42,995 nt of DNA from an uncultured Acetobacteraceae bacterium (GTDB lineage Bacteria > Pseudomonadota > Alphaproteobacteria > Acetobacterales > Acetobacteraceae). This document shows, piece by piece, positions 17,571-24,856 of this stretch. The notes beneath the pieces were generated by a model. That model was not told the DNA's origin. It saw only the letters and a list, made by a program, of their open reading frames with translations, and searched no databases. Within the stretch, counting starts at the first letter, position 1. The number at the start of each line of letters is the position of its first letter. The stretch lies in NCBI GenBank assembly GCA_903895595.1, contig CAITUP010000047.1:1-42995 (forward strand), in the 5' to 3' direction. The translations under genes and the position numbers were made by a program.

Positions 17571-18523
17571 GAATAGCGGATCCTCGGGTCGAGCCAGGCG
17601 ATGATCAGGTCGACGCAGATGTTCAGCACGACGAACACCACGGCATATAGAAACACGAGGTTCTGCATGACGAACACATCGCGCTCCCCGACGGCGGAGA
17701 ACATGGCGGAGCCGAGGCCGGGCGTGCCGAACGCGCGCTCCACCGGAATGGATCCCGCGAGAACGAAGCCCAACAGAATGCCCGACAGCGTGATCACCGG
17801 CAGCAATGCGTTCGGCAGCGCGTGCCAGACGATAACCAGACGGGCATTCAACCCTTTGGCGCGGGCGGTGCGGACGTAATCCTCCCGAATGACCTCCAGC
17901 AACGACGACCGAGCCATCCGGGCAATGTAGGCCGCTTGGCCGAGGCCGAGGACGACGGCGGGTCCGATGACGATCTGGAAATTGCTCCAGGGATCGGTGA
18001 ACAACGACGCACCGGTCAGCGGCGCGCGGTAGCCGAACCAGAACAGGCAAGCGAGCACGATCAGCATGCCGACCCAAAAACCCGGAACGGCCAGACACAG
18101 AATACTGACGAAACGGGCGACATTATCGGCGATGCTGTTCGGCCGCAGGGCCGAGACGATGGCCACCGGAATGCCGACGAGCCAGGAAAACGCAACCGCC
18201 AGAATGCCGATCTCGGCGGTCAGCGGTCCGCGCCGGCCGATCATCTCGGCCACGCTTTCGGAACGGAAAAACGAATGTCCGAAGCTGCCGTTGGCGATAT
18301 CCAGCATCCAGTGCCAGTACTGGACATACAGCGGGTCGCTGAGGCCGAGCTGCTTCATGTAGCCGGCGCGGTCGGCTTCGCTGAGTTTGGTGTAGCCCTC
18401 CGGCCCGAAAATCGCGACCAGCGGGTCGCCGGGCAGGATGCGCATCACCACGAAGACAATAATGGACACACCGAGGATGGTGAGAAGCCCAAAGCCGAGT
18501 CGTCGGATAATGTAATGATACAA
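17567..18523 (-). CDS. ABC transporter permease, DppB/OppB type
   Basis: A 318-residue permease starting (with TTG read as Met) YHYIIRRLGFGLLTILGVS, the standard DppB opening. It has the large periplasmic loop with LPGDPLVAIFGPEG, about six membrane helices, the EAA loop (VRTARAKGLNARLVIVWHAL) and ending VDLIIAWLDPRIRYS. TTG 18523 is preferred: GGGA lies 7 bases upstream and similarity begins there. The only upstream ATG, at 18568, is inside a perfect hairpin and would add 15 unrelated residues. It overlaps the DppC-type gene by ATGA and lies 55 bp below the amidohydrolase stop. Confidence 0.88.
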   Translation of the reverse strand: MYHYIIRRLGFGLLTILGVSIIVFVVMRILPGDPLVAIFGPEGYTKLSEADRAGYMKQLGLSDPLYVQYWHWMLDIANGSFGHSFFRSESVAEMIGRRGPLTAEIGILAVAFSWLVGIPVAIVSALRPNSIADNVARFVSILCLAVPGFWVGMLIVLACLFWFGYRAPLTGASLFTDPWSNFQIVIGPAVVLGLGQAAYIARMARSSLLEVIREDYVRTARAKGLNARLVIVWHALPNALLPVITLSGILLGFVLAGSIPVERAFGTPGLGSAMFSAVGERDVFVMQNLVFLYAVVFVVLNICVDLIIAWLDPRIRYS

Positions 18524-18535
18524 TGGGCGATCCCG

Positions 18536-18569
18536 GATGCTTTCTCCCCCTTCCGGGGAAGAAAGCATC
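18536..18569 (-). terminator. Strong hairpin between amidohydrolase and permease genes
   Basis: GATGCTTTCT and AGAAAGCATC form a perfect 10-bp stem, extended by CCCC/GGGG with a single bulged A and a small loop. It begins 9 bases after the amidohydrolase stop and ends 13 bases before the permease start. There is no T-run on the minus strand, so it may act as a partial terminator or an mRNA-end protector. That would let the enzyme be made in excess over the membrane proteins. Confidence 0.55.
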
Positions 18570-18578
18570 GTTCCATCG

Positions 18579-19748
18579 TCAGTTGGTCAGGTTGTAGAAC
18601 TTCGCGGCGTTGTCGCAGGTGATCTTGCGGATCTGGTCCTGCGTCAGGCCGGCGAATTGCTCGTCGATGTACTTGGTGGATTCAGGCCAGATCCCGTCGG
18701 TGTGCGGGTAGTCGGAGCCCCACATCAACGTGTCTTCCGTCATAAGGTTGTTGGTGTTCAGCAGTTTCGGCCCGATCGGGTCGTACTGGAACGTCGCCTT
18801 GCACTGGCGCTGCCAGTATTCGGACGGCTTCAGCTTCATCAGATCGCGGAAGCGGTCTTCGAACTCGAAATCCATCCGGTCGAGCGCGTAGGGAATCCAG
18901 CCGATGCCGCTTTCGCCGAAGGACACGCGCAGGTTCGGATAACGCTCGAACACGCCGGCGCCCATCAGGGCCGCGAGGATGTGGATCAGGCCCATCTGGA
19001 AGGCCGACACGCCGGTGAACATCGCGGCGCGACGCACCTGGACGTTCATCTGCTCCCGCGCTTGCGGCGCGGTGGTCGGGAAGGTGTGGAAATGCAGCGG
19101 CAGCTGCACGTCGTTGACGGCTTTCCATAGCGGTTCCCAGATCGGGTCCCACATCGGCTGCATGTCCCAGGAGCAGGACACTTCCACGCCCTTCAGGCCC
19201 ATTTTCGCGCAGCGGTAGACTTCCATCGCCGCCACTTCCGGGTCGCCGTAGGGAATGCAGCCCAGGCCGATCATCCGGTCCGGGTACGGCTTCACGAAAT
19301 CCACCAGCCAGTCGTTGTAGATTTCCAGCATGTGGTTGGCGGCCTCGACGTCCTGCATCTTCGACGCACCGCCGAGGATGCCGAAGATCACTTCGGCGTC
19401 GACACCGTCGCGCTCCATTTCCTTGACGCGCAGATGCGGGTCGGAGGGGCGCTGAATGGCGGTCCGGGCTTCGGCGCGGCCGATCTTGCCGTCTTCGAAC
19501 ATGCCGGTCTTGGCCATGATGTCGACGCGCTTGTTCTGGCCGGGGACCAGCTTCGCGCCGCCGGGGCCGACGCCGTTCAGCAGACCGAAATTCGCGCCGG
19601 ACTTGGTGGTCCAGAACGGGCCGTCCGGGCCGTCCGCCACGAAGGGCATGCGGTCGCGAAGTTCGCTTTTCGAGTTTTCGGTAAAGACGGTGGGCGGCAT
19701 CCACGGCATATCGAGGTGGCAGTCCGCCGAGATTCTGTTGTACTTCAT
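18579..19748 (-). CDS. Amidohydrolase family 2 (ACMSD-like) metal-dependent hydrolase
   Basis: A 389-residue TIM-barrel enzyme. It shows ISADCHLDMP near the start, a form of the metal-binding D/H-x-H strand. LHFHTFP in the middle and a late MWGSDYPHTDG carry the catalytic Asp of the amidohydrolase-2 group. Members decarboxylate or hydrolyse aromatic and carboxylated substrates. The start has AGGAA just upstream. It is followed by a hairpin and then the two permease genes, so it may act on the imported solute. No signal peptide is seen, so it is cytoplasmic. The exact substrate is unknown. Confidence 0.9.
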   Translation of the reverse strand: MKYNRISADCHLDMPWMPPTVFTENSKSELRDRMPFVADGPDGPFWTTKSGANFGLLNGVGPGGAKLVPGQNKRVDIMAKTGMFEDGKIGRAEARTAIQRPSDPHLRVKEMERDGVDAEVIFGILGGASKMQDVEAANHMLEIYNDWLVDFVKPYPDRMIGLGCIPYGDPEVAAMEVYRCAKMGLKGVEVSCSWDMQPMWDPIWEPLWKAVNDVQLPLHFHTFPTTAPQAREQMNVQVRRAAMFTGVSAFQMGLIHILAALMGAGVFERYPNLRVSFGESGIGWIPYALDRMDFEFEDRFRDLMKLKPSEYWQRQCKATFQYDPIGPKLLNTNNLMTEDTLMWGSDYPHTDGIWPESTKYIDEQFAGLTQDQIRKITCDNAAKFYNLTN

Positions 19749-19876
19749 GGCGTTCCTAGTGCTCCTTGCTGGCGAAGGGTTACTCGCCCGCGTAGCCTAA
19801 GCCGAAACTGCGGAGGATCGCAAATCGGCGCGGAGTCCCTCTTGCGTTTCCGCACCGGGCATCCGACATCGCTTGT

Positions 19877-20053
19877 ATGAAAGCGCCGCGCCGCCTGCCC
19901 AAACGGGGTAACCCGCAACGACCAACCGCGCTGACGGTGCCGGAATTCGTTGCCGGTCCCGCAGCCGTCGCGCCGCCAGCCGAGGCGAAATCGGCCGCGG
20001 ACATCCAACGGGACGAGGAAATCCGCCGAATGCTGGAAGCCGCTTATACCTGA
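19877..20053 (+). CDS. Small hypothetical protein, 58 aa
   Basis: Starts MKAPRRLPKRGNPQRPTALT and ends with a charged amphipathic helix (DIQRDEEIRRMLEAAYT). The basic, proline-rich N-terminus, Ala/Pro middle and acidic-basic helix look like a real short protein. The ORF stops at TGA 20053, overlapping by 10 bases the 3' end of the convergent TauD-type gene. No Shine-Dalgarno of note is seen. It lies alone on plus within a 295-bp gap of the minus-strand cluster. The family is not recognised; the rest of the gap (19749-19876) would hold the amidohydrolase promoter. Confidence 0.5.
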   Translation: MKAPRRLPKRGNPQRPTALTVPEFVAGPAAVAPPAEAKSAADIQRDEEIRRMLEAAYT

Positions 20054-20934
20054 GACGCGCCGATCGGGACCTCGCCCCGCACGGTGACGCGATAGCCGGA
20101 ACGTGTGTTCGGCCAGTAATCCCACATCGCGCGATGCTGGACGCAGCGATTGTCCCAAAAGGCGATGGAATTTTCCCGCCACTGGAACCGGCACTGGAAC
20201 AGCGGGTTGGCCATGTGGTCGTACAGGAATCGCAGCACGCCCTCGCTTTCGTCGCGTGGCAGGCCGACGATGCGGCGGGTGAAGCCCTTGTTTACATATA
20301 GGCATTTCCGTCCGGTCATCGGGTGGACGCGCACCACCGGGTGCACCGCGCTGGGACTGGTGTCTTTGTCCTTCACCCCGTGATGCGCGTAGACGCCGCG
20401 GTAATCGCCGACATGCAGAGCCGTCAGTCCCTCCAGATAGGTTTTCATCCGGTCGGATAATGTTTCGTAAGCGGCGTACATGCTGGCGAACAGCGTGTCG
20501 CCGCCCAGGTCCGGGCAGGTGCGGATATACAGGATGCTACCCAGCGGCGGGACCGGATCGCAGGATACGTCGGAGTGCCAGCCCTCGCCGTCGGCGCGGG
20601 GGCTGTCCTTGTCGGCGTGGATCAGCATCATCCCGGGATGGCCGGGGGCCGAGGGGGCGGCGGGGTGTTCGTGCAGCTCTCCGAACAGACGCCCGAAGGC
20701 GTCGTGCCGGTCCATCGTGAGATGCTGATCGCGGAAGAAAATCACCTGATTTTCCGCCAACGCTCGGCTGACCTCGGCGAATTGCGCGTCGGTCAGCGGT
20801 TGCGACAGGTCGATGTTCCCGATTTCCGCGCCGATCACTGGGGTGAGCTTGCGGACGGTCATCAGCTCGTAGGGCGCGGCATTGGTGCCGGCGTGCTTGT
20901 AGGTTGGGCCTTGCAGTCTTCCGGCGGTGTCCAT
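20044..20934 (-). CDS. TauD/TfdA-family Fe(II)/2-oxoglutarate dioxygenase (1)
   Basis: A 296-residue oxygenase that couples 2-oxoglutarate decarboxylation to hydroxylation of an organic substrate, often releasing sulfite or a carboxylated side chain. The iron triad is H120-x-D122 (GEGWHSDVSCD) and H267 (DNRCVQHRAMWDY), and the 2-oxoglutarate-binding arginine is R282, 15 residues later, as in TauD. ATG 20934 is chosen because AGGAG precedes it; the frame runs to 20967 but that part overlaps the hydrolase gene. It lies 11 bp after the alpha/beta hydrolase. The substrate is unknown. Confidence 0.91.
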   Translation of the reverse strand: MDTAGRLQGPTYKHAGTNAAPYELMTVRKLTPVIGAEIGNIDLSQPLTDAQFAEVSRALAENQVIFFRDQHLTMDRHDAFGRLFGELHEHPAAPSAPGHPGMMLIHADKDSPRADGEGWHSDVSCDPVPPLGSILYIRTCPDLGGDTLFASMYAAYETLSDRMKTYLEGLTALHVGDYRGVYAHHGVKDKDTSPSAVHPVVRVHPMTGRKCLYVNKGFTRRIVGLPRDESEGVLRFLYDHMANPLFQCRFQWRENSIAFWDNRCVQHRAMWDYWPNTRSGYRVTVRGEVPIGASQV

Positions 20935-20945
20935 GGTTGGCTCTC

Positions 20946-21896
20946 CTATCCCACGCGTCGCATCCATGCGCCCGCCGCGGCAACCGCGTCACGCGCTTTC
21001 TGCACATCGCCGGTGGCGCGCAGGAAGCCGTGCACGACTCCGGTAAACGTTCGGGTTTCCACTGGGTTGCCGGCGGTGCGGAGTTTTTCGACCAGGACCT
21101 CGCCCTCGCTGCGGAGCACGTCCAGCTCCGCCAGCAGCACGCAGACCGGCGGCAGGCCACGCAGGTCGGCCCGTAATGGCGCCGCCAGCGGGTTCAGGCG
21201 GTCGGCGTCATGCGCGACGTAGACATCCCAATAAAACGACATCCGTTGCGTGTTCAGCCCGTAGCCTCCGGCCCCGAACTCCTTGTAGCTGTCCGTATCG
21301 AAACGGCTGTCGGACACCGGATAATTCGCCAAAATCCCCCGCAGCGCCGGCCCGCCGGTGTCGCGCAGCAGCAGGCCGGTCGCCAGTGCCAGATTGCCGC
21401 CGGCCGAGTCGCCGCCGAGCAGAAGGCGGGAACCGTCGAGGCCCCATTGGGCGCCGTTTTCGGCGATCCAGCGGACGACGGCGGCGCATTCCTCCAGCGC
21501 CTGGGGGAATTTGGCCTCGGGCGACAAAGCATAGTCCACGCTGACAACGTTGACGGGGCCAGAGGCGGCGTATTCGCGGGTCATTCGGTCGTGCGTGTCC
21601 ACGTTCGCCCAGACCCAGCCGCCGCCGTGGAAATAGATCAGCGTGGGCAGTTCGGAGTCCAGCATCGGCTTGAACACGCGGCAGAAAATGCGGCGTCCGC
21701 GGGCGGAGATCCAGCGATCGGTCCGCTCCGCCATTTCCGGCCCGCCGTGGGCGGTGCGCATGCCCAGCAGGTCGTTGACGCGGCGGTGCGGTTCGAGCGG
21801 GAGTTCGGCTCTGACCGGCGGGTATTTGGCGGCTTCGGCCTCGGCGGCGGCCGTGAAGGCGGCCATTTCCGGGTCCCAGCGTGCGCGATCCGACAT
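20946..21896 (-). CDS. Alpha/beta hydrolase, hormone-sensitive-lipase group
   Basis: A 316-residue esterase. It has the oxyanion motif HGGGW (90-94) and nucleophile elbow GDSAG (162-166, S164). An acidic residue lies in LAELDVLRSEG and the catalytic His in GVVHGF near the C-terminus. It probably cleaves small esters or lactones in the cytoplasm. ATG 21896 has a GGGGATGGAAG ribosome-binding tract just upstream. It is followed at 11 bp by the TauD-type gene, so the two probably act on the same compound class. Confidence 0.9.
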   Translation of the reverse strand: MSDRARWDPEMAAFTAAAEAEAAKYPPVRAELPLEPHRRVNDLLGMRTAHGGPEMAERTDRWISARGRRIFCRVFKPMLDSELPTLIYFHGGGWVWANVDTHDRMTREYAASGPVNVVSVDYALSPEAKFPQALEECAAVVRWIAENGAQWGLDGSRLLLGGDSAGGNLALATGLLLRDTGGPALRGILANYPVSDSRFDTDSYKEFGAGGYGLNTQRMSFYWDVYVAHDADRLNPLAAPLRADLRGLPPVCVLLAELDVLRSEGEVLVEKLRTAGNPVETRTFTGVVHGFLRATGDVQKARDAVAAAGAWMRRVG

Positions 21897-21965
21897 TTTC
21901 TTCCATCCCCTGCGATTGTCGCCGCCATGCAATCTCAGGGGAGCGGGGAACGCAACTCCGGTGGA

Positions 21966-22409
21966 CTAGCCGAGCGCGCCGACGACGATGGTGATCAGCC
22001 CCAGGATCAGGTTCACGCCGATCAGCTTGCGGATCGTGTCCAGCGAGGCCACCATCGCGGCCTTATCGGTGGTGCGTTGGAAGCGCTTGTAGGGGCCGAA
22101 GAAAATATACAGGAACAGCGCGCTCATGATCAGGCCGAGGCCGAGCATGGCGTGGATGCGGGGGGTTTGGTGCTCCATGCCGCCGAGGAAGACGAAGATC
22201 ATGCCGAACCCGGTGATGAGGATCAGCGGCATGGCGTGCCAGACCGCTCGGAAGAAGCGGCGGAAGACCTGGGTGTGCAAAAGCAGCCGCTGGTTCGGCT
22301 CCAGGACGATCAGGCTGGGGCGCAGGACGAGATAGGCGAAGAACATGCCGCCGACCCACACGACCGCCGCCAGCAAATGCAGGGCTTTCACCACCAAAAA
22401 CAAGTTCAT
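21966..22409 (-). CDS. CopD-like small integral membrane protein, 147 aa
   Basis: Four hydrophobic helices: about 5-28, 55-77, 85-107 and 125-146. The opening KALHLLAAVVWVGGMFFAYL with its conserved His and Trp is the pattern of the CopD/YhcC-like membrane family; His in RIHAMLGLG in the third helix may be a second heme or metal ligand. Known relatives are linked to copper handling or to heme-containing membrane proteins, but the function is uncertain. ATG 22409 overlaps the TGA of the ParA-like gene, so the two are coupled. Confidence 0.82.
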   Translation of the reverse strand: MNLFLVVKALHLLAAVVWVGGMFFAYLVLRPSLIVLEPNQRLLLHTQVFRRFFRAVWHAMPLILITGFGMIFVFLGGMEHQTPRIHAMLGLGLIMSALFLYIFFGPYKRFQRTTDKAAMVASLDTIRKLIGVNLILGLITIVVGALG

Positions 22410-23032
22410 TTTAGGGACTCCATGATCTCCCGCATCAATGCCCGAACTTCCTGGGCGGCGGAAGACCTTGGCGCGGATTCGGTGACCCCGAGGCCGGCGG
22501 CGAAGGCGTCGACGAAGGCGGTGCGGTTGCCGATGGTGGCTTGCAGCAGCGGCAGGTTCCGTTCGGTCAGGCCGGCGATGACGGTGTCCTTTTGGCGGGA
22601 CGCCGAAGGCACGCGGTTGAGCACGATGGCGGCTTTGCGGCGTTCGTCGGATGCCAGTTTCAGCGTGCCCTCGGCGGCCCAGACGTCGGGCGGGCTGGGC
22701 TGCACGGGGATCAGGACCAGCGTGGCGCCCCGGACCGCGAGCCTGGCGTCGGTGTCGATCTGGGGCGGACTGTCGATGACGATCACATCATGGTCGCGCT
22801 TGAGGCGGTCGAGTTCCAGCGACAGGCGCCAGCCGGCGGGGTTGGCGAAAGAAATCGGGGCGGCGTTCGGGTGTTTCAGGCGCAGCTCGTGCCAGCGGGT
22901 CAGGCTGCCTTGTGGATCGGTGTCCAGCAAAGCGACCTTTTTCGTGGCCGCGAGGGCGGCGGCGAGGTTGGCCGCGAGGGTGGTTTTGCCGGTGCCCCCT
23001 TTCCGCTGTGCCACCGTGATGACGACCGCCAT
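22406..23032 (-). CDS. ParA/MinD-type ATPase (orphan)
   Basis: 208 residues starting MAVVITVAQRKGGTGKTTLA. The deviant Walker A KGGTGKT carries the signature lysine of ParA/MinD ATPases, and LLDTDPQGSLTRW and VIVIDSPPQID are the other nucleotide motifs. No ParB or DNA-binding domain is present, so it is not a plasmid partition gene in a standard pair. Such short orphan ParA proteins can place cargo in the cell. ATG 23032 starts the fold; the frame runs to 23056. It overlaps the CopD-like gene by ATGA. The cargo is unknown. Confidence 0.88.
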   Translation of the reverse strand: MAVVITVAQRKGGTGKTTLAANLAAALAATKKVALLDTDPQGSLTRWHELRLKHPNAAPISFANPAGWRLSLELDRLKRDHDVIVIDSPPQIDTDARLAVRGATLVLIPVQPSPPDVWAAEGTLKLASDERRKAAIVLNRVPSASRQKDTVIAGLTERNLPLLQATIGNRTAFVDAFAAGLGVTESAPRSSAAQEVRALMREIMESLK

Positions 23033-23142
23033 GGCGCGACTCCGTTTGCTGCACACGCGAAGGGGATCATGTCGGGGCGGGGAATGGAAGGGGGATGTTG
23101 TTTTGGTGGCAACCGGCGGCGTTTTCGGCTATTAGGGCGGAC

Positions 23143-23343
23143 ATGGCACAACCTGTCGTTCCGCTCGTTCCTCGCACCATGACCACCGCCGCGATGGCCG
23201 AAGCCATTGAAGCGGGGTTTCAGGCGGCTGCCGCACAGGCGATTCAGGAGGCACACAACGCTGGCCTCTCGGTTCCGGTTTTAGGCATGGTCGACGAAGT
23301 GGCATGGCTGCCGCCGGACAATGCCTTGGCGAAGCGCGCCTAA
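23143..23343 (+). CDS. Small protein upstream of Zeta-like kinase, possible antitoxin, 66 aa
   Basis: Begins MAQPVVPLVPRTMTTAAMAE, with a predicted helix over about 13-43 (AMAEAIEAGFQAAAAQAIQEA). It ends VDEVAWLPPDNALAKRA. AGGGCG stands 6 bases before ATG 23143. It ends 12 bp before the Zeta-like kinase gene on the same strand, the usual antitoxin-toxin order. It is not an epsilon-type antitoxin that I recognise. Function is inferred from position only. Confidence 0.6.
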   Translation: MAQPVVPLVPRTMTTAAMAEAIEAGFQAAAAQAIQEAHNAGLSVPVLGMVDEVAWLPPDNALAKRA

Positions 23344-23355
23344 GCCAAGACAACC

Positions 23356-23946
23356 ATGCCGACGCTTGTGATCGTCGCGGGTCCGAATGGATCGGGTAAA
23401 ACCACCCTCGTCAGACGCGGCGTGCTGTCTCGGGTTCTGGATGTCCCAGCAAAATCCATCAACGCCGACGATTTCGCCAAGGAGCTTGCCATCGGCGGAC
23501 AACCGACGGACGAGCAAAGCCTGCAAGCTGCACAGGTCAGCGACGCTCGGGTCGACGCGGAGATCGCCGCCGGCCGATCGGTCATGGTCGAAACGGTTCT
23601 GTCGTCGGATAAATACAAAAGCCGCGTGCTCACGGCTCACGCGGCTGGATATCACGTTGTTCTCGTTTACGTATCGATGAAAACAGCGGAACTCAATATC
23701 GAGCGCGTGGGCGTCCGTTTCGCTTTGGGCGGACACGACGTTCCGCGCGAACGCATATTGGCCCGGCGAACGCGCTCGCACCGGATGTTCGGGTGGTTCG
23801 CGGAACAGGCCGACCAAGTTTTCGTATTCGATAACAGCACGTCAACACCGGCGCTCGCGGCCTTCAAGGACCAGGACGGCTGGACGTTGCGGAACCTCGG
23901 CTTGCTGGCGACCGACCTTGCGTTGGAAATTTCAACCCTTGCCTGA
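23356..23946 (+). CDS. Zeta-toxin-like P-loop kinase
   Basis: 196 residues. Walker A is GPNGSGKTT (9-17). INADDFAKEL resembles the Zeta substrate Asp region, and MVETVLSS resembles the conserved E-T region. A late lid region RILARRTRSHRMF (Arg-rich) follows. Zeta toxins phosphorylate UDP-N-acetylglucosamine or related sugars; many chromosomal relatives have unknown targets. The length is shorter than classical Zeta (about 280), close to the short chromosomal group. It is paired with the 66-residue ORF upstream, so a toxin-antitoxin module is likely but unproven. Confidence 0.8.
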   Translation: MPTLVIVAGPNGSGKTTLVRRGVLSRVLDVPAKSINADDFAKELAIGGQPTDEQSLQAAQVSDARVDAEIAAGRSVMVETVLSSDKYKSRVLTAHAAGYHVVLVYVSMKTAELNIERVGVRFALGGHDVPRERILARRTRSHRMFGWFAEQADQVFVFDNSTSTPALAAFKDQDGWTLRNLGLLATDLALEISTLA

Positions 23947-24036
23947 TTCGCCGTATCCTGTCTGGTCGCGACATTGACCCCACCCTGCTCCAACGGCACC
24001 CTCCCCCCGGCTTAGAAACTCCAGGAAAGCACCCCC

Positions 24037-24828
24037 ATGTCCGCCTCGGCGCAAATCACCAACCTGCATCCCCCCAAACACGGCTACTCCCCCGAGGAAT
24101 GGGAGGCGCGGCTGGAACTCGCCGCCGCCTATCGCCTCGCCGCGCGCTTCGGCTGGCACGATATGCTCGGCAACCATTTTTCGCTGCGCGTGCCGGGGAC
24201 GACAGATCAGTATCTGATCAACCCGCTCGGGCTGTTTTTCGAGGAAATCACCGCATCGTCGCTGGTGAAGCTCGACACCAGGGGCAACGTCCTCAGCGAC
24301 GCTCCGCACGGCATCAACAAGGCCGGCGAGGTCATCCATGGCGGCATCTACGCGGCGCGGCCGGATGTGAACGCGGCCATGCATTTGCACTCCGCGGTCG
24401 GGGCCGGCGTGTCGGCGCAGAAGGACGGGCTGCTGCCGATCTCGCAGAACGCGCTTATTTTGATGAGCCGCATCCGCTACCACGAGTACGGGGGCCCCGC
24501 GAACAATGCCGAGGAGGAACGCACCGCTCTGGCGCGCGATCTCGCCGACGGCAGCATCCTGTTCCTGCGCAACCACGGCACCCTCACCGCCGCCCGTTCC
24601 ATGGGCGAGGCGTTCGTGCTGCTCGGCCGCATCGAACGTGCGTGCGAGATCCAACTGGCGGCGCAAGCCGGGTCGGCGGTGCATTTCCCGACGCAGGACG
24701 CGATCGACCGCACCATCGCGATCGGCGCGCGGATGTATGCGGACAGCAGCCACTCCCCGCGCGCGGCGCTGGAATGGGCCGCGTTCCGCCGGAAGATTGA
24801 TCGCGAAGACCCCGGTTACGCGGTTTAG
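24037..24828 (+). CDS. Class II aldolase/adducin-family protein
   Basis: A 263-residue member of the fuculose-phosphate-aldolase fold. The metal-binding His pair is in AAMHLHSAVGAG and a third His is in LRNHGTLTAARS, with GNHFSLRVPG in the phosphate-binding part. The acidic catalytic residue seen in true aldolases cannot be placed by eye, so decarboxylase, aldolase or another carbon-carbon lyase role is open. The start has CCAGGAAAG upstream. It lies 28 bp before the CoA-transferase gene, so they may act on linked steps of an organic-acid pathway. Confidence 0.87.
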   Translation: MSASAQITNLHPPKHGYSPEEWEARLELAAAYRLAARFGWHDMLGNHFSLRVPGTTDQYLINPLGLFFEEITASSLVKLDTRGNVLSDAPHGINKAGEVIHGGIYAARPDVNAAMHLHSAVGAGVSAQKDGLLPISQNALILMSRIRYHEYGGPANNAEEERTALARDLADGSILFLRNHGTLTAARSMGEAFVLLGRIERACEIQLAAQAGSAVHFPTQDAIDRTIAIGARMYADSSHSPRAALEWAAFRRKIDREDPGYAV

Positions 24829-24856
24829 TCCACAACTCCGACTGTATGAGGCCTTC

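Noticed and set aside
16698-18098. A 466-codon frame reading as a long fused permease
   Set aside because: The part upstream of 17570 is an out-of-frame reading of the DppB-type gene, with no membrane pattern of its own; the real start has an ATGA overlap.
22406-23032. Plasmid partition locus
   Set aside because: The ParA-like protein has no ParB partner or centromere-like repeats, and its neighbours are chromosomal metabolic genes.
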